A stretch of 14,115 nucleotides of DNA from RGIG5612 sp963599255. Lineage in GTDB: Bacteria; Bacillota; Clostridia; Lachnospirales; Lachnospiraceae. The stretch covers positions 1-14,115 of the forward strand of contig CAVBWS010000053.1 in the NCBI GenBank assembly GCA_963599255.1, read 5' to 3'. This document shows, one piece after another, positions 14,001 to 14,115 of the stretch. How positions within the stretch are numbered: position 1 is the first letter of the stretch; each line of letters opens with the position of its first letter. Both the position numbers and the translations under genes were made by a program. The notes under the pieces were generated by a model. It had not been told where the DNA came from. It did not search any database and saw only the letters and a list, made by a program, of their open reading frames with translations.

Positions 14001-14115
14001 ATGTTTAATATAGTGCTTCTGGAGCCGGAGATCCCGGCCAATACGGGAAATATCGGAAGAACCTGCCTCGTAACAGGCAGCAGGCTCCATCTTATTGAGC
14101 CGCTGGGATTTATAT
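14001..14115 (+). CDS. trmL: tRNA (cytidine/uridine-34 2'-O)-methyltransferase TrmL, N-terminal fragment
   Basis: SPOUT-class methyltransferase that methylates the wobble ribose of tRNA-Leu. Only 38 codons are inside the window; the frame stays open to the edge. The opening MFNIVLLEPEIPANTGNIG followed by RTC, then LHLIEPLGF, is the family signature. GGAG stands five bases before the ATG. With mnmA and pth it is the third tRNA-related gene here. The rest, including the knot, cannot be judged. Confidence 0.92.
   Translation, partial: MFNIVLLEPEIPANTGNIGRTCLVTGSRLHLIEPLGFI

Noticed and set aside
1..14115. tRNA, rRNA, riboswitch or T-box
   Set aside because: No cloverleaf, conserved rRNA segment or recognised leader motif was seen in any gap.

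Overview
The window looks like core chromosome from a Gram-positive clostridium, most likely a member of the Lachnospiraceae. This rests on the gene set (SpoVG, Pth, Mfd, a YhaM-like exonuclease, MutS2, an Lrp/aminotransferase pair), on an Rpn-type nuclease tail of the kind common in that family, and on purine-rich ribosome binding sites with frequent AGA/ATA codons. The genus cannot be fixed by reading alone, and no database search was run.

Layout. (1) 1-763: the 3' part of an Rpn/PD-(D/E)XK nuclease gene, a frame-shifted echo of its C-terminal tail just downstream, and a hairpin terminator shared with the converging spoVG. (2) 764-1230: spoVG on the minus strand and an AT-rich divergent region with a good promoter whose start point coincides with the pth ATG. 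(3) 1231-5213: pth and mfd, translationally coupled. (4) 5436-7341: mnmA (tRNA 2-thiouridylase) and nth (endonuclease III). (5) 7477-9888: a gene encoding only the C-terminal half of an AIR-synthase-related protein, an Lrp/AsnC regulator and a class I/II aminotransferase, the last two overlapping by ATGA. (6) 10156-13657: a YhaM-like OB-fold/HD exonuclease and mutS2. (7) 14001-end: the first 38 codons of trmL. From pth onward every gene is on the plus strand.

The genes serve translation and tRNA quality (pth, mnmA, trmL, MutS2's ribosome role), DNA repair (mfd, nth, mutS2), and RNA turnover (yhaM). spoVG, pth and mfd are also neighbours in Bacillus, so the left part looks like a rearranged remnant of that old block.

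The most unusual content is between the genes. Five gaps downstream of mfd carry six copies of one imperfect-palindrome family of about 63-110 bp (copy E is longer because of an insert), with ends reading GTGCCGTGAAC at one side and CCGTCCCGGCAC at the other. Copies occur in both orientations, lie close behind stop codons, and fold on paper into long hairpins whose outermost base pairs differ from copy to copy yet stay complementary. The copy between mutS2 and trmL is interrupted by a second, 161-bp inverted-repeat insert holding three hairpins of its own. No CRISPR array, tRNA, rRNA, phage or transposase gene was seen apart from the Rpn fragment.
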